Notes: a model not told the origin generated them from the letters alone. A stretch of DNA of 64,000 nt from Nocardioides speluncae (GCF_003121585.1 NZ_QEOO01000050.1:86723-150722), one strand, 5' to 3'. Counted from the first letter of the stretch, positions 35,814 through 43,280 are shown. A program made the numbers and translations.

Positions 35814-37112
35814 TCACGCGGTGGGAGCCAGCCGGCTCAGCGCGTTGATGATTCGGTCGTGCGCGTCGCCGTCGCGCGGGTCGGTGAGGTTGGCCATCAG
35901 CTTCAGCGTGAACCGCATCAGCGCCGGCCGGGGCAGGCCGTACTTGGTGGCGTTCCGCATGAAGGTCGGGTTGCCGATCGCCGCGGCGAACCAGCGGCCG
36001 AGCGTGAAGTAACCGCCGTAGGCCTGGTCCATCGCGGCGGCGTACCCGCTCAGGACGTGTTCGCGGCTGGGGCCGGCGGGCCGGGCGAGCGCCTGCACGA
36101 TGGTGTCGGCCGCGACGTGGCCGGCCTCCAGCGCGTAGTCGATGCCCTCGCCGTTGAACGGGTTGACCATGCCGCCCGCGTCGCCGACCAGGAGTACGCC
36201 GCGGCGGTAGTGCGGCTTGCGGTTGAAGCCCATCGGCAGCGCCGCGCTCCTGATGTCGCCGACCAGGTTCTCGTCGCGGAAGCCGAGCTCCTCCGGAGTG
36301 TTGGCCAGCCAGCGCCGCATCGCGTCCTTCGGGTTGAAGCTCCGGAAGTGCGCGCTCGAGTCGAGGATGCCGAGCCCGATATTGGCGGTGCCGTCTCCAC
36401 ACGGGAAAATCCAGCCGTAGCCGGGCAGCTGGTTGCTCTGGTGGGGCCTGCCATCCCAGAGCTCCAGGTGGCTCTCCATCCACGGGTCGTCGTGCATCGG
36501 GGTCTTGTAGTAGGCCCGCGCCGCGACCGCCATCGGCCGGTTGTCGCGCCGCTCGATGCCGAGGCTCAGCGCCAGCTTGGCGGAGACGCCGTCGCAGGCG
36601 ACCACGACCGGCGCCCGGTAGGTCACCTCGTCGCCCACCTTGCGACCGCGGTCGTCGACCGGCTTAGCCGTCACGCCGACCACCTGGCCGGTGCGCTCGT
36701 CGAACACCGGGCCGGTGACGTTGGTCCGCTCGTGAAGTCTCGCGCCGGCCTTCTCGGCGTGCTTGGCGAGGATCTCGTCTAGGTCCATCCGGGCCCGGAC
36801 CATGCCGTACGGCGGGAAGCTGGCGAGGTCGGGCCACGGCAGCTCGATCCGGTGGCCGGCGCCGAGAATCCTGAGTCCGCGATTCTTCTGCCAGCCCGGC
36901 GCGTCCAGGTCGAAGCCCATCGCGATCAGCTGCTTGACCGCCCGCGGGGTGAGCCCGTCGCCGCAGATCTTGTCGCGCGGGAAACTGGACTTCTCCAGCA
37001 GCAGCACGTCGAGCCCGGCGTTCGCCAGGTGGTACGCCGTCCCGGCGCCCGCCGGGCCTGCGCCGACGACGATGACATCAGCGACCCGCGCGTCTGCGCT
37101 GGACCTGCTCAT
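35814..37112 (-). CDS. menJ: FAD-dependent geranylgeranyl reductase family protein (menaquinone-tail saturase, MenJ-like)
   Basis: 432 residues. The Rossmann FAD motif VVGAGPAGAGTAYHLANAGL starts at about residue 15; GDGLTPRAV, the PYGMVRARMDLDEIL segment and VLLVGDAGGMVNPFNGEGI (second FAD contact) are typical of the geranylgeranyl reductase/digeranylglycerophospholipid reductase family. In mycobacteria the homologue MenJ saturates one isoprene unit of menaquinone, and the place directly before nuoA supports that role here. The ATG at 37112 with AGAGGT upstream is preferred to an in-frame TTG at 37157. It is the first gene of the nuo operon. Confidence 0.87.
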   Translation of the reverse strand: MSRSSADARVADVIVVGAGPAGAGTAYHLANAGLDVLLLEKSSFPRDKICGDGLTPRAVKQLIAMGFDLDAPGWQKNRGLRILGAGHRIELPWPDLASFPPYGMVRARMDLDEILAKHAEKAGARLHERTNVTGPVFDERTGQVVGVTAKPVDDRGRKVGDEVTYRAPVVVACDGVSAKLALSLGIERRDNRPMAVAARAYYKTPMHDDPWMESHLELWDGRPHQSNQLPGYGWIFPCGDGTANIGLGILDSSAHFRSFNPKDAMRRWLANTPEELGFRDENLVGDIRSAALPMGFNRKPHYRRGVLLVGDAGGMVNPFNGEGIDYALEAGHVAADTIVQALARPAGPSREHVLSGYAAAMDQAYGGYFTLGRWFAAAIGNPTFMRNATKYGLPRPALMRFTLKLMANLTDPRDGDAHDRIINALSRLAPTA

Positions 37113-37166
37113 TCCGTCGTACCTCTCGTGCCAATCGGGGGTCCGCGACCGGGTCAAAGTGTGACT

Positions 37167-37184
37167 TTGTGAAACCGTTCACGA
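37167..37184 (-). promoter_or_regulatory. Rex-type redox operator upstream of the menJ-nuo operon
   Basis: TTGTGAAACCGTTCACGA matches the Rex consensus TTGTGAA-N4-TTCACAA except for one base in each outer flank. It lies 55 bases before the menJ ATG. In Streptomyces, Rex represses nuo and cyd genes when NADH is low. A second small inverted repeat, AAAGTGTGACTTT (37156-37168), abuts it. The 217-base gap to the next gene shows no other clear site; a -10-like TAGACT on the minus strand at 37205-37200 is possible. Confidence 0.7.
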
Positions 37185-37329
37185 GGTGGCGTGAGACACA
37201 GTCTACGAGGATTGAACCAGGCTGTGTACAGAAGGGGGTCGACGCGCCAATTCCGGCTCTGATCTGCGGATTTACCGCACGTTTGCCTTGCGTAATTAAC
37301 TCGGCGTCGCGAGGGTGAGTAACGCCAGG

Positions 37330-38538
37330 TCAGGGGCGTCCACCGGCACATTCGGCCGCCCGACAGGCCGCCCAGAGCTGGTCCGGCGTACGCCCTGTCT
37401 TGTTCTGGAGCCAGCTGCGGATGGCATCGCCGGACCGGTTCTGGTCGTGCAGGTAGGCGTTCAGGTCCGGCAGCACGTGACCGCCGACCGTGCGCTGGAT
37501 GTAGCCCAGGAGCGCGGCCGCACACTCGTAGCCCTGCGTGTAGTGGTTGTGGTGCAACTGCTCGCACCGCGGGTCGTTGCCGCGGCCGTCCGGCGGCAGG
37601 TCGAGGTCGTAGCGCAGCCAGTCGGCGATGCCCTCGGTCACCCAGCCGGACCCGTCGCCCCGGTAGGCCTGGGCGGCGTGGGTCAGCTCGTGCGCGAGCA
37701 TGCCCCAGTCGTTGGGCCTGGCCTGCACGTGCTCGACCAGGAGCGAGACCTGGTTGCTGCCCCACGGCACCTCGCCGACCGGGCAGTTGTGGCAGAACTT
37801 GATGTCCACCCGGTTCCACTCCTGGTAGCGGCCCGCGACCACCCGGTCCCTGATCTGGCGCCACTGCTCACCGCACCGCTGCTTGCCGGCTGCGGCGGCG
37901 AAGGCCCGGGCGTTCGGAAAGGCGCCGAGCAGCTTGGCGTTGACGGTGCAGGTGATCCCCGGCGACCAGTAGATCCAGCCGCGCTGGAACTCGGTGTAGA
38001 CGCCCACGCCGTCGGGTGAGGCGACCACGTCGGACGCCGGGTAGCCGAAGTCGCCGGCCTCCCAGCCGAGGTCACCCCACGCCTCGCCGATCGCGCCCCA
38101 GACCGGGTGCGCGCCGGTGTCGGCCTTCCAGTAGATCGTGCCGCCTTGGTACACCTGGCGCTTGCCCACGCCGTCGGGGTTGGTCAGCTCGTCGGAGGTC
38201 GGGAAGCCGAGGTGCCCGCCCTCCCAGCCGGTCTCGCCCCACTTCTCGCCGATCAGACCCCAGACCGGGTGCGCGCCGCTCGTCGCCGACCAGTAGATCG
38301 AGCCGCCAGCGAAGACCTGCCGGGCGCCGCCCGATACGCCGATCTCGTACGTCGTCGGGCAGCCGAGCGGGCTGCGCGCGCCGCCCATCTCCCGGTACTT
38401 GACGCCGATCGCGCCCTGAGCGGCACTCTCCGGCAGGCAGTCCGCCGCCACGGCCGACGACGCCGTACCGACGGCGAACGTGGCGGCGACGACCGCTGTC
38501 GCGGCAGCGGCAACGAGCACTCGACGGATCACCGACAT
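37330..38538 (-). CDS. Secreted LGFP-repeat protein with a basic-secretory-protein-type metallopeptidase domain
   Basis: 402 residues. The signal peptide ends near residue 31 (TASSAVAA). Then come three to four LGFP repeats of about 54 residues (each with a G.IG.KW...GWE.G.LG.P.SDE pattern and HPVWG.IG), a module thought to bind the cell wall or its glycans. The C-terminal ~190 residues resemble plant basic secretory proteins: the zinc motif HELTH is at 283-287 (HELTHAAQAY), followed by GWVTEGIADWLRYDLDLP. This suggests a cell-wall-attached metallopeptidase. It lies just downstream of a second LGFP gene with a 10-base overlap. Confidence 0.83.
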   Translation of the reverse strand: MSVIRRVLVAAAATAVVAATFAVGTASSAVAADCLPESAAQGAIGVKYREMGGARSPLGCPTTYEIGVSGGARQVFAGGSIYWSATSGAHPVWGLIGEKWGETGWEGGHLGFPTSDELTNPDGVGKRQVYQGGTIYWKADTGAHPVWGAIGEAWGDLGWEAGDFGYPASDVVASPDGVGVYTEFQRGWIYWSPGITCTVNAKLLGAFPNARAFAAAAGKQRCGEQWRQIRDRVVAGRYQEWNRVDIKFCHNCPVGEVPWGSNQVSLLVEHVQARPNDWGMLAHELTHAAQAYRGDGSGWVTEGIADWLRYDLDLPPDGRGNDPRCEQLHHNHYTQGYECAAALLGYIQRTVGGHVLPDLNAYLHDQNRSGDAIRSWLQNKTGRTPDQLWAACRAAECAGGRP

Positions 38539-39014
38539 GTCTGCCCCCAGGTGTCGCCGGTGCTGCGCTCCCAGTGGATGACGCCGCACTCGAAGTACTG
38601 GACGAACCCGCCGTTGGCCCACTTGGGCTGCTCGTCGCTGGTCGGCAGCCCGTAGACGCCTTGCTCCCAACCGCGCTGGCCCCAGTAGCCGCCGATCGCG
38701 CCCCAGACCGGGTGCGCGCCGGTGCCGTGCGACCAGTACATCGTGCCGCCGGCGAAGTGCTGGCGGACGCCCTTGCCGTTGGGGTTGGCGATCTCGTAGG
38801 TGGTCGGGCAGCCAAGCGGACTGTTCGGCCCGCCCATGCCCCAGTACTTGTCCCCGATCGCGCCGTGTACGACGTTCGGGCTCAGGCAGGCCGCTGCCGA
38901 CGCCGGCGGCGCCGTACCGGTGAAGCCGGAGAGGCCGACGACGGCGACGGTCAGCGCCGCCGCTGTAAGCGTCCGGGCGAACCCGAGGCGCCTGCTGCTG
39001 CGAGTGTTGGTCAT
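38529..39014 (-). CDS. Small secreted LGFP-repeat protein
   Basis: 161 residues. The signal peptide (RTLTAAALTVAVVGLSGF, ending PPASA) is followed by two LGFP repeats (GAIGDKYWGMGGPNSPLG and HPVWGAIGGYWGQRGWEQG) and a Cys-bearing tail. It is probably a cell-envelope-binding protein. It overlaps the next LGFP gene, with which it shares domain type, so they are a duplicated pair in one operon. The ATG at 39014 is favoured over a GTG at 39023; no good ribosome site is seen for either. Confidence 0.8.
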   Translation of the reverse strand: MTNTRSSRRLGFARTLTAAALTVAVVGLSGFTGTAPPASAAACLSPNVVHGAIGDKYWGMGGPNSPLGCPTTYEIANPNGKGVRQHFAGGTMYWSHGTGAHPVWGAIGGYWGQRGWEQGVYGLPTSDEQPKWANGGFVQYFECGVIHWERSTGDTWGQTCR

Positions 39015-39093
39015 GGCGCCCACTATGCGAGCGCAAACCGGACAACTGCGCCTACGCCGGAAACTCTGGAAACTCCGTGCGCCGCTTCGCCTT

Positions 39094-39178
39094 GGTTTCG
39101 AGACGGTTGCTGCGCAACCTCCTCAACCAGCGGCCGGTCCGGCGGTTGAGGAGGTCGTTCTACGACCGTCTCGAAACC
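39094..39178. repeat. Dispersed inverted-repeat element, complete copy 1
   Basis: A complete element: left arm GGTTTCGAGACGG ... CCTCAACC, a short GC-rich spacer, and right arm GGTTGAGGAGG ... CCGTCTCGAAACC. Each arm is about 36 bases and the two arms can pair into a long hairpin. It lies upstream of the LGFP operon and beside the truncated end of the nucleotidyltransferase pseudogene. It encodes no protein. Confidence 0.88.
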
Positions 39179-39201
39179 ACCGGACACTCGGCGGCCAGTT
39201 G

Positions 39202-39582
39202 TTAGGCGGCGGCGCAGTGCAGGGCGACCAACTTCATCGCGAGCAGGTGACGCGGTGGAGCCAGGTCGACACGGAGCCCGGGCGTGTTCACAGCAGCAGC
39301 GTCTCCCGGGCAGGGGCGGCACCCACGGGCGAGCGTTGTCGTTGAGCCACGACGGTGGGATGGCTCGCTCGCGAGCGAGCACCGCCGCTTCCTCCAGGAC
39401 GGCGCGGTCGGACACGACGGCGTCGACGTCCTGCGTACGGCGAGTGTCGGCAACGCTGAGAGCGATCGCCGCGCCGCCGACGACGTACACGCTGGCGCTG
39501 GCGCCACGACCTCGGAGGCGACAGTCAAGCTCGGAGAGGAGATCACGGACGTCGTCACATCAAACTCGACCTTGTCGCCCAT
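39202..39582 (-). pseudogene. Frameshifted and truncated nucleotidyltransferase (DUF6036-like)
   Basis: The ATG at 39582 overlaps the stop of the XRE gene (TGATG) and reads MGDKVEFDVT. Homology then moves to another frame: DLLSELDCRL, VYVVGGAAIAL, RRTQDVDAVVSD and WLNDNARPWVPPLPG. It then returns to the first frame: GLRVDLAPPRHLLAMKLVAL, followed by a stop. Two compensating frameshifts are therefore needed, and the usual C-terminal third after the AMKL motif (the R.RD.DD.. part) is missing. The VVGGAA and D.DA residues are those of a nucleotidyltransferase fold. The complete repeat element begins 24 bases beyond the break. If intact it would have paired with the XRE protein as a toxin-antitoxin-like module. 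Confidence 0.7.
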
Positions 39583-40172
39583 CAGGCGGTCTTCAGGTCA
39601 CGCGGGTTGACGAAGATGTGACGCTTGGCCAACCACTCGGGAGTGCGGTCACGGACCTGCTCGGCGGACAATCGCGGACTGTCCAGCGTCCACGGTGCGG
39701 CAAGCGGCGATCGGTCGGTCCAAGGCGGCGCCGCGAGTCCGGCGTACTCGAACTCATGGCCCGCCAACGCGGCGAGAAACACATCCCACTCATCGGACCC
39801 GGTCGTGTCCGGGATCGCCTCCCACGCGCCCGCCAGACCGGCCTCTGCCTTGAGTAGCTCGCGCAAGTGGTCGCGCGCCTGCAAGGCCAGCTTGAACGCC
39901 CACGCCTCATCCCGCTCCGCGAGCGCGCCAGCGATCGTTGCGGCAGCAAGCGGGGCCGTCATCCAGCCCGACCGCCTAGCACCTTCGAGGCTTCGAGAAA
40001 TGCGGCGAGCGCGGAGGTAGAAGGGAGCCGAAGGGGCGACCTTGCCAGCGCGATACGTCGACAGCCGCGACCCTGACGTGCCGAGCGCGATCGCGAACGC
40101 GCGCTGCGACAGACCGCTACGAGTCAGGGCCTCGTTGAGTCCGTCGACGCAGGCTCGCTCATCGACGTTCAC
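39582..40172 (-). CDS. XRE-family helix-turn-helix regulator
   Basis: 196 residues. The N-terminal ~60 form an XRE-type helix-turn-helix (LSQRAFAIALGTSGSRLSTY with AGKVAPS). The remaining helical/mixed domain is not recognised and ends in a segment HIFVNPRDLKTA. The GTG at 40172 follows a perfect 18-base palindrome, which is probably its own operator. The next gene, a broken nucleotidyltransferase, starts at its stop codon, so this may be the surviving antitoxin half of a decayed module. Confidence 0.82.
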   Translation of the reverse strand: MNVDERACVDGLNEALTRSGLSQRAFAIALGTSGSRLSTYRAGKVAPSAPFYLRARRISRSLEGARRSGWMTAPLAAATIAGALAERDEAWAFKLALQARDHLRELLKAEAGLAGAWEAIPDTTGSDEWDVFLAALAGHEFEYAGLAAPPWTDRSPLAAPWTLDSPRLSAEQVRDRTPEWLAKRHIFVNPRDLKTA

Positions 40173-40180
40173 ACTGCGAC

Positions 40181-40198
40181 GATATCAGATCTGATATC
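40181..40198 (-). promoter_or_regulatory. Perfect 18-base palindrome before the XRE gene
   Basis: GATATCAGATCTGATATC is a perfect palindrome 9 bases before the GTG start. Such AT-rich symmetry is rare in this GC-rich DNA and fits an autoregulatory operator for the XRE dimer. Confidence 0.68.
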
Positions 40199-40209
40199 AC
40201 TGTCGACGG

Positions 40210-40242
40210 TCAGGCGGTGGTGCCAGCCAGCGTCCTCGACCA
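40210..40242 (-). repeat. Decayed partial copy of the menG 3' end
   Basis: TCAGGCGGTGG (40210-40220) is identical to the last 11 bases of menG (41314-41324, including its stop codon). The following 21 bases match menG 41376-41396 at 19 positions, with 51 bases between the blocks deleted. The order and strand are kept. The two copies flank the wHTH-MNT/HEPN pair. Confidence 0.6.
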
Positions 40243-40250
40243 AGAACGGA

Positions 40251-40640
40251 CTAGACGAGCCTTGCGGCTTCGAGCAGCCGTGCACTGGCGCGGCCCGCCC
40301 GGACCCGATCCTCACTCGACACCGCCAGAGCGCTGTAGCCGGCCTTGGTCTTCATACCCAGCAGCGTCCGCAGATCGTTCGCAAGCCCGCGGTCGACCTT
40401 GCCGAGCAGGACAGCTGCCTCATTGTGGTTGTCGCCCGCCGCATGCTCGCCGAGCCGCGCGCAGCACATCACGTCTGCGGCGGCAATGCCTGCGTGCACC
40501 AGGAGCGTGACGTACGCGTCGGCCACATCCTCGGCCTGGTCAGCGAACGCCTCGATCGTCGCCGCAGCATCCGCGAACTGAGCGGCCTTCGACAGACGCC
40601 CACGGCGGGTCGCCGCCGTACACGGCGAGGTCCTAGGCAT
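40251..40640 (-). CDS. HEPN-domain protein (toxin partner of an MNT/HEPN module)
   Basis: 129 residues, mostly alpha-helical. The pattern KAAQFADAAATIEAF, then AYVTLLVHAGIAAADVMCCARLGEH and NHNEAAVLLGKV, matches small HEPN proteins, which are often RNases; the polar ARLGEHAAGDNH region holds the candidate Arg and His residues, though not at the usual Rx4-6H spacing. The ATG at 40640 overlaps the nucleotidyltransferase gene by 8 bases. In described MNT/HEPN pairs the nucleotidyltransferase neutralises the HEPN partner by AMP addition. Confidence 0.72.
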   Translation of the reverse strand: MPRTSPCTAATRRGRLSKAAQFADAAATIEAFADQAEDVADAYVTLLVHAGIAAADVMCCARLGEHAAGDNHNEAAVLLGKVDRGLANDLRTLLGMKTKAGYSALAVSSEDRVRAGRASARLLEAARLV

Positions 40641-41253
40641 CTGCCCGCCAAACCCTGTCGCTGCCCGCCAAGGGAATGCCCTCGGCACGGACGGCGACCA
40701 GCACCGGCTCGCGCTCGGCAAGCCCCTGTCGCGCCTCGGTCCCGCTCATCTCCAAGACCCGAAGGTCGTTCCCGACCCACGCAGTGGCAGCCTCGGACAG
40801 AGCAGCGACGTCGACCTCCCACTTCTGCCGCTCGAGTTCATCGAGCCGATCTGGCGGAATCAAAAACAGATCGACGTCGCTGTCTACCCGCATGTCTCCG
40901 CGAGCCGCCGACCCGAAAAGCGCGCCGTACGCCGGTTGATGCGTGAACTCAGCTAACCCGAGCCGGAGCTTCTCGACGAACCGTTGCCGCAGTCCGGCGA
41001 GCTCGACGATCGCGGGCGCAGCCAAGTGCTTGCGGCTCAGCTGGTAGGTGAAGGCGTTGCCGCGGCGGGTGGCAGCCACGATGCCCTGGTCCGTCAGCCG
41101 GGCCAACGCCTTCCGAACCCCACTCAGGGAGTGCTCGCCGATCAGTCGGTGCACCTCTCCAGGGGTGAACTCGGCCTCCGCTGACGCCAGCGCAAGCAAG
41201 ATGTCACCATCCACGGTGGGCGTGACAACGAGGAACGGCCGCTCGAGAAGCAC
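40633..41253 (-). CDS. Winged-helix/nucleotidyltransferase (MNT) fusion protein
   Basis: 206 residues. The first ~80 look like a winged helix-turn-helix (FTPGEVHRLIGEHSLSGVRK, then DQGIVAATRRGNAFTYQL). The C-terminal part is a minimal nucleotidyltransferase: GSAARGDMRVDSDVDLFLI around residues 114-132, with Asp126 and Asp128 as metal ligands. It is probably both the antitoxin enzyme for the HEPN partner and the repressor of the operon. The GTG at 41253 is chosen: AGGAGG is 8 bases upstream, and a -10-like TATAGT at 41280-41275 puts the transcript start after a more distal TTG at 41298. Confidence 0.78.
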   Translation of the reverse strand: MLLERPFLVVTPTVDGDILLALASAEAEFTPGEVHRLIGEHSLSGVRKALARLTDQGIVAATRRGNAFTYQLSRKHLAAPAIVELAGLRQRFVEKLRLGLAEFTHQPAYGALFGSAARGDMRVDSDVDLFLIPPDRLDELERQKWEVDVAALSEAATAWVGNDLRVLEMSGTEARQGLAEREPVLVAVRAEGIPLAGSDRVWRADA

Positions 41254-41289
41254 CCTCAACACCTCCTGACGTGGACTATAGTACACGTT

Positions 41290-41307
41290 CGCGCACAATA
41301 GTGCGCG
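41290..41307 (-). promoter_or_regulatory. Operator-like palindrome at the MNT/HEPN promoter
   Basis: CGCGCAC-AATA-GTGCGCG has 7-base arms and lies just upstream of the -10-like TATAGT on the minus strand (41280-41275), which itself sits in the palindrome ACTATAGT. It covers the place where the -35 region is expected, so binding would block transcription. Confidence 0.5.
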
Positions 41308-41313
41308 TCACCT

Positions 41314-42003
41314 TCAGGCGGTGGCGCGGTGGAGGGCGACGATGCCGCCGGAGAGGTTGCGCCATTCGACGTCGCGCCAGCCGGCGTCCTCGATCATGTG
41401 GGCGAGGCCCTGCTGGTCCGGCCAGGCGCGGATCGACTCGGCGAGGTAGACATAGGCGTCGGGTGACGACGACACCACGCGGGCGACGGCGGGGAGCGCC
41501 TTCATGAGGTACTCGAGGTAGGCGATCCGGAACGGCGCCCAGGTCGGCGTGCTGAACTCAGCCACAACCAGCCGGCCGCCGGGCCGGACCACGCGGCGCA
41601 GCTCGCGGAGGCCGGCGTGCGGGTCGACGATGTTGCGCAGCCCGAACGAGATCGTGGCGTGGTCGAAGGTCTGGTCGGCGAACGGCAGCCGGGTGCCGTC
41701 ACCGGCGGTGAAGGGCAGGTGCGGGCGCGCCTGCTTGCCGACCTTGAGCATCCCGACCGAGAAGTCGCAGGGCACGACCACCGCGCCCAGCTCGTGGAAC
41801 GGCTCGCTGGAGGTGCCGGTGCCGGCGGCCAGGTCGAGCACCCGCTCGCCACGCTTGGCGCCGACCGCCTCGATCACGTCGCGGCGCCACCGCCGGTCCT
41901 GCCCGAGGGACAGCACATCGTTGGCGATGTCGTACCGCTTCGCCACCGCGTCGAACATCCGGGCGACGTCGGTCGGCTTCTTGTCCAGCTCAGCTCGGGC
42001 CAC
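41314..42003 (-). CDS. menG: Demethylmenaquinone methyltransferase
   Basis: 229 residues, the UbiE/MenG family enzyme for the last step of menaquinone synthesis. Family signatures are MFDAVAKRYDIANDVLSLGQD, VLDLAAGTGTSS (SAM motif I), DFSVGMLKVG and FGLRNIVDP. The GTG at 42003 is preferred because the family begins there and TACGAT lies seven bases upstream as a possible -10, which would give a leaderless message; no ribosome site is present. It is divergent from an L,D-transpeptidase gene. Confidence 0.93.
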   Translation of the reverse strand: MARAELDKKPTDVARMFDAVAKRYDIANDVLSLGQDRRWRRDVIEAVGAKRGERVLDLAAGTGTSSEPFHELGAVVVPCDFSVGMLKVGKQARPHLPFTAGDGTRLPFADQTFDHATISFGLRNIVDPHAGLRELRRVVRPGGRLVVAEFSTPTWAPFRIAYLEYLMKALPAVARVVSSSPDAYVYLAESIRAWPDQQGLAHMIEDAGWRDVEWRNLSGGIVALHRATA

Positions 42004-42127
42004 GGCGTCGATCGTAGAGCGTTGGCGCAGATCACAAACTCGTGACCGTCCCTGCGGCAACCAATCCCTCGTTCAGTGCGTCAACTGGGCAAGACTGAAA
42101 ACACGCGAGCACCCATTGGGGGAAGTC

Positions 42128-43189
42128 ATGAAGGCACTACGCGCGCTGGCGCTGATGGTGATGACGGTGTGCTTGCTGAGCGCGACTGCGTTCGGTGCGA
42201 GCTACGCCATCAAGCAGTTCGACGACGGCAGCAAGCCGGCGTCGTCGGGTACGCCGTCGGCGAGCCCGTCAGACGGGGGGACCGAGCCGTCCAACAGCCC
42301 GGAGCCGCCGTTCTCACTCCGGTCCGGCGACAAGGGCGAGGAGGTTCGGGAGCTACAGCACCGGCTGTTCCAGCTGCAGTGGCTGCCCGAGCTGACCACG
42401 GGTGTGTACGACGGGACCACCGTCGAGGCGGTCAAGGGCTTCCAGGGCAAGCGCGGACTCAAGGCGACCGGCGCGGTCGACCAGAAGACCTGGGACGCGC
42501 TGGTGAAGATGACCAAGGCGCCGACTCGGGACCAGAAGTTCAACGTCCTCAAGGCCGGCGCGACGCTGCACGGTCCGGGAGCCAGCGGCGACGACGTGCG
42601 CGCCGTACAGGCCCGGCTCAAGCAGATCGACTGGTACGCCGGTGACGTGACCGGAACGTACGACGCGGCGACCGTCACCGCGGTGAAGGGCTTCCAGGAG
42701 AAGCGCGAGATCCCGGTGACCGGCAACGTCGACCAGCGCACGCTGGACCGGCTGGTGGCGATGACCTACGAGCCGACCCACGAGGAGATGTACAACATCG
42801 AGCCTCAGCCTGGCGCCCTCGACCCGCGCTGCGGAGAAGGCCGGGCGCTGTGCGTGGACAAGACCACCCAGAGCATGCGGTGGGTGATCGACGGCAAGGT
42901 GCAGTCGACGTACGACGTCCGCTTCGGCTCCGCCGAGCTGCCGACGCGCGAAGGCGCCTTCTCGGTCTACCTGAAGTCGCGCGACCACGTCTCGAAGCTC
43001 TACGGGACCTCGATGCCGTTCGCGATGTTCTTCTCCGGCGGCCAGGCCGTGCACTACTCCCCCGACTTCGCCGCCAACGGCTACAACGGGGCGTCGCACG
43101 GCTGCGCCAACATCCGCGACTACGACGGCATGGCCTGGCTGTTCGACCAGGTCAACGTCGGCGACAAGGTCATCGTCTACTGGTCGTAG
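42128..43189 (+). CDS. L,D-transpeptidase with two peptidoglycan-binding domains
   Basis: 353 residues. An N-terminal signal or anchor segment (about residues 4-24) and a Ser/Pro-rich linker lead to two PG_binding_1 domains (GDKGEEVRELQHRLFQLQWL and GDDVRAVQARLKQIDWYAGD, each followed by AVKGFQ.KR). The C-terminal YkuD domain has the catalytic motif SHGCANIRDYDG with Cys326. Such enzymes make 3-3 peptidoglycan cross-links in the cell wall. The ATG at 42128 follows GGGGGAAG. A complete inverted-repeat element lies 8 bases after the stop and may end the transcript. Confidence 0.9.
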   Translation: MKALRALALMVMTVCLLSATAFGASYAIKQFDDGSKPASSGTPSASPSDGGTEPSNSPEPPFSLRSGDKGEEVRELQHRLFQLQWLPELTTGVYDGTTVEAVKGFQGKRGLKATGAVDQKTWDALVKMTKAPTRDQKFNVLKAGATLHGPGASGDDVRAVQARLKQIDWYAGDVTGTYDAATVTAVKGFQEKREIPVTGNVDQRTLDRLVAMTYEPTHEEMYNIEPQPGALDPRCGEGRALCVDKTTQSMRWVIDGKVQSTYDVRFGSAELPTREGAFSVYLKSRDHVSKLYGTSMPFAMFFSGGQAVHYSPDFAANGYNGASHGCANIRDYDGMAWLFDQVNVGDKVIVYWS

Positions 43190-43197
43190 GTGGGCTT

Positions 43198-43280
43198 GGT
43201 TTCGAGACGGTCGCAGAACGACCTCCTCAACCTGCGCAGTTCGCCGGTTGAGGAGGTTGCGCAGCAACCGTCTCGAAACC
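43198..43280. repeat. Dispersed inverted-repeat element, complete copy 2
   Basis: Both arms are present (GGTTTCGAGACGG ... TCCTCAACC and CGGTTGAGGAGG ... CCGTCTCGAAACC) with a GC-rich spacer. The hairpin is extended outward by GTGGGC and GCCCAC. It lies between the transpeptidase and menF, both on the plus strand, and probably also serves as a terminator. Confidence 0.88.

Noticed and set aside
37330..39045. A single 571-residue protein joining both LGFP regions
   Set aside because: The upstream part is the wrong frame of the small LGFP gene; each gene has its own signal peptide and start.
39094..39178. The complete inverted repeat as a CRISPR array or attachment site
   Set aside because: There is only one pair of arms with a short spacer, no regular repeat-spacer series and no integrase or cas gene nearby.
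39023..39490. An intact 155-residue nucleotidyltransferase starting MYVVGG
   Set aside because: It lacks the family's N-terminal strand/helix, and after PPLPG it reads into low-complexity sequence and through the repeat element; the conserved end is in the other frame, so a pseudogene is more likely.
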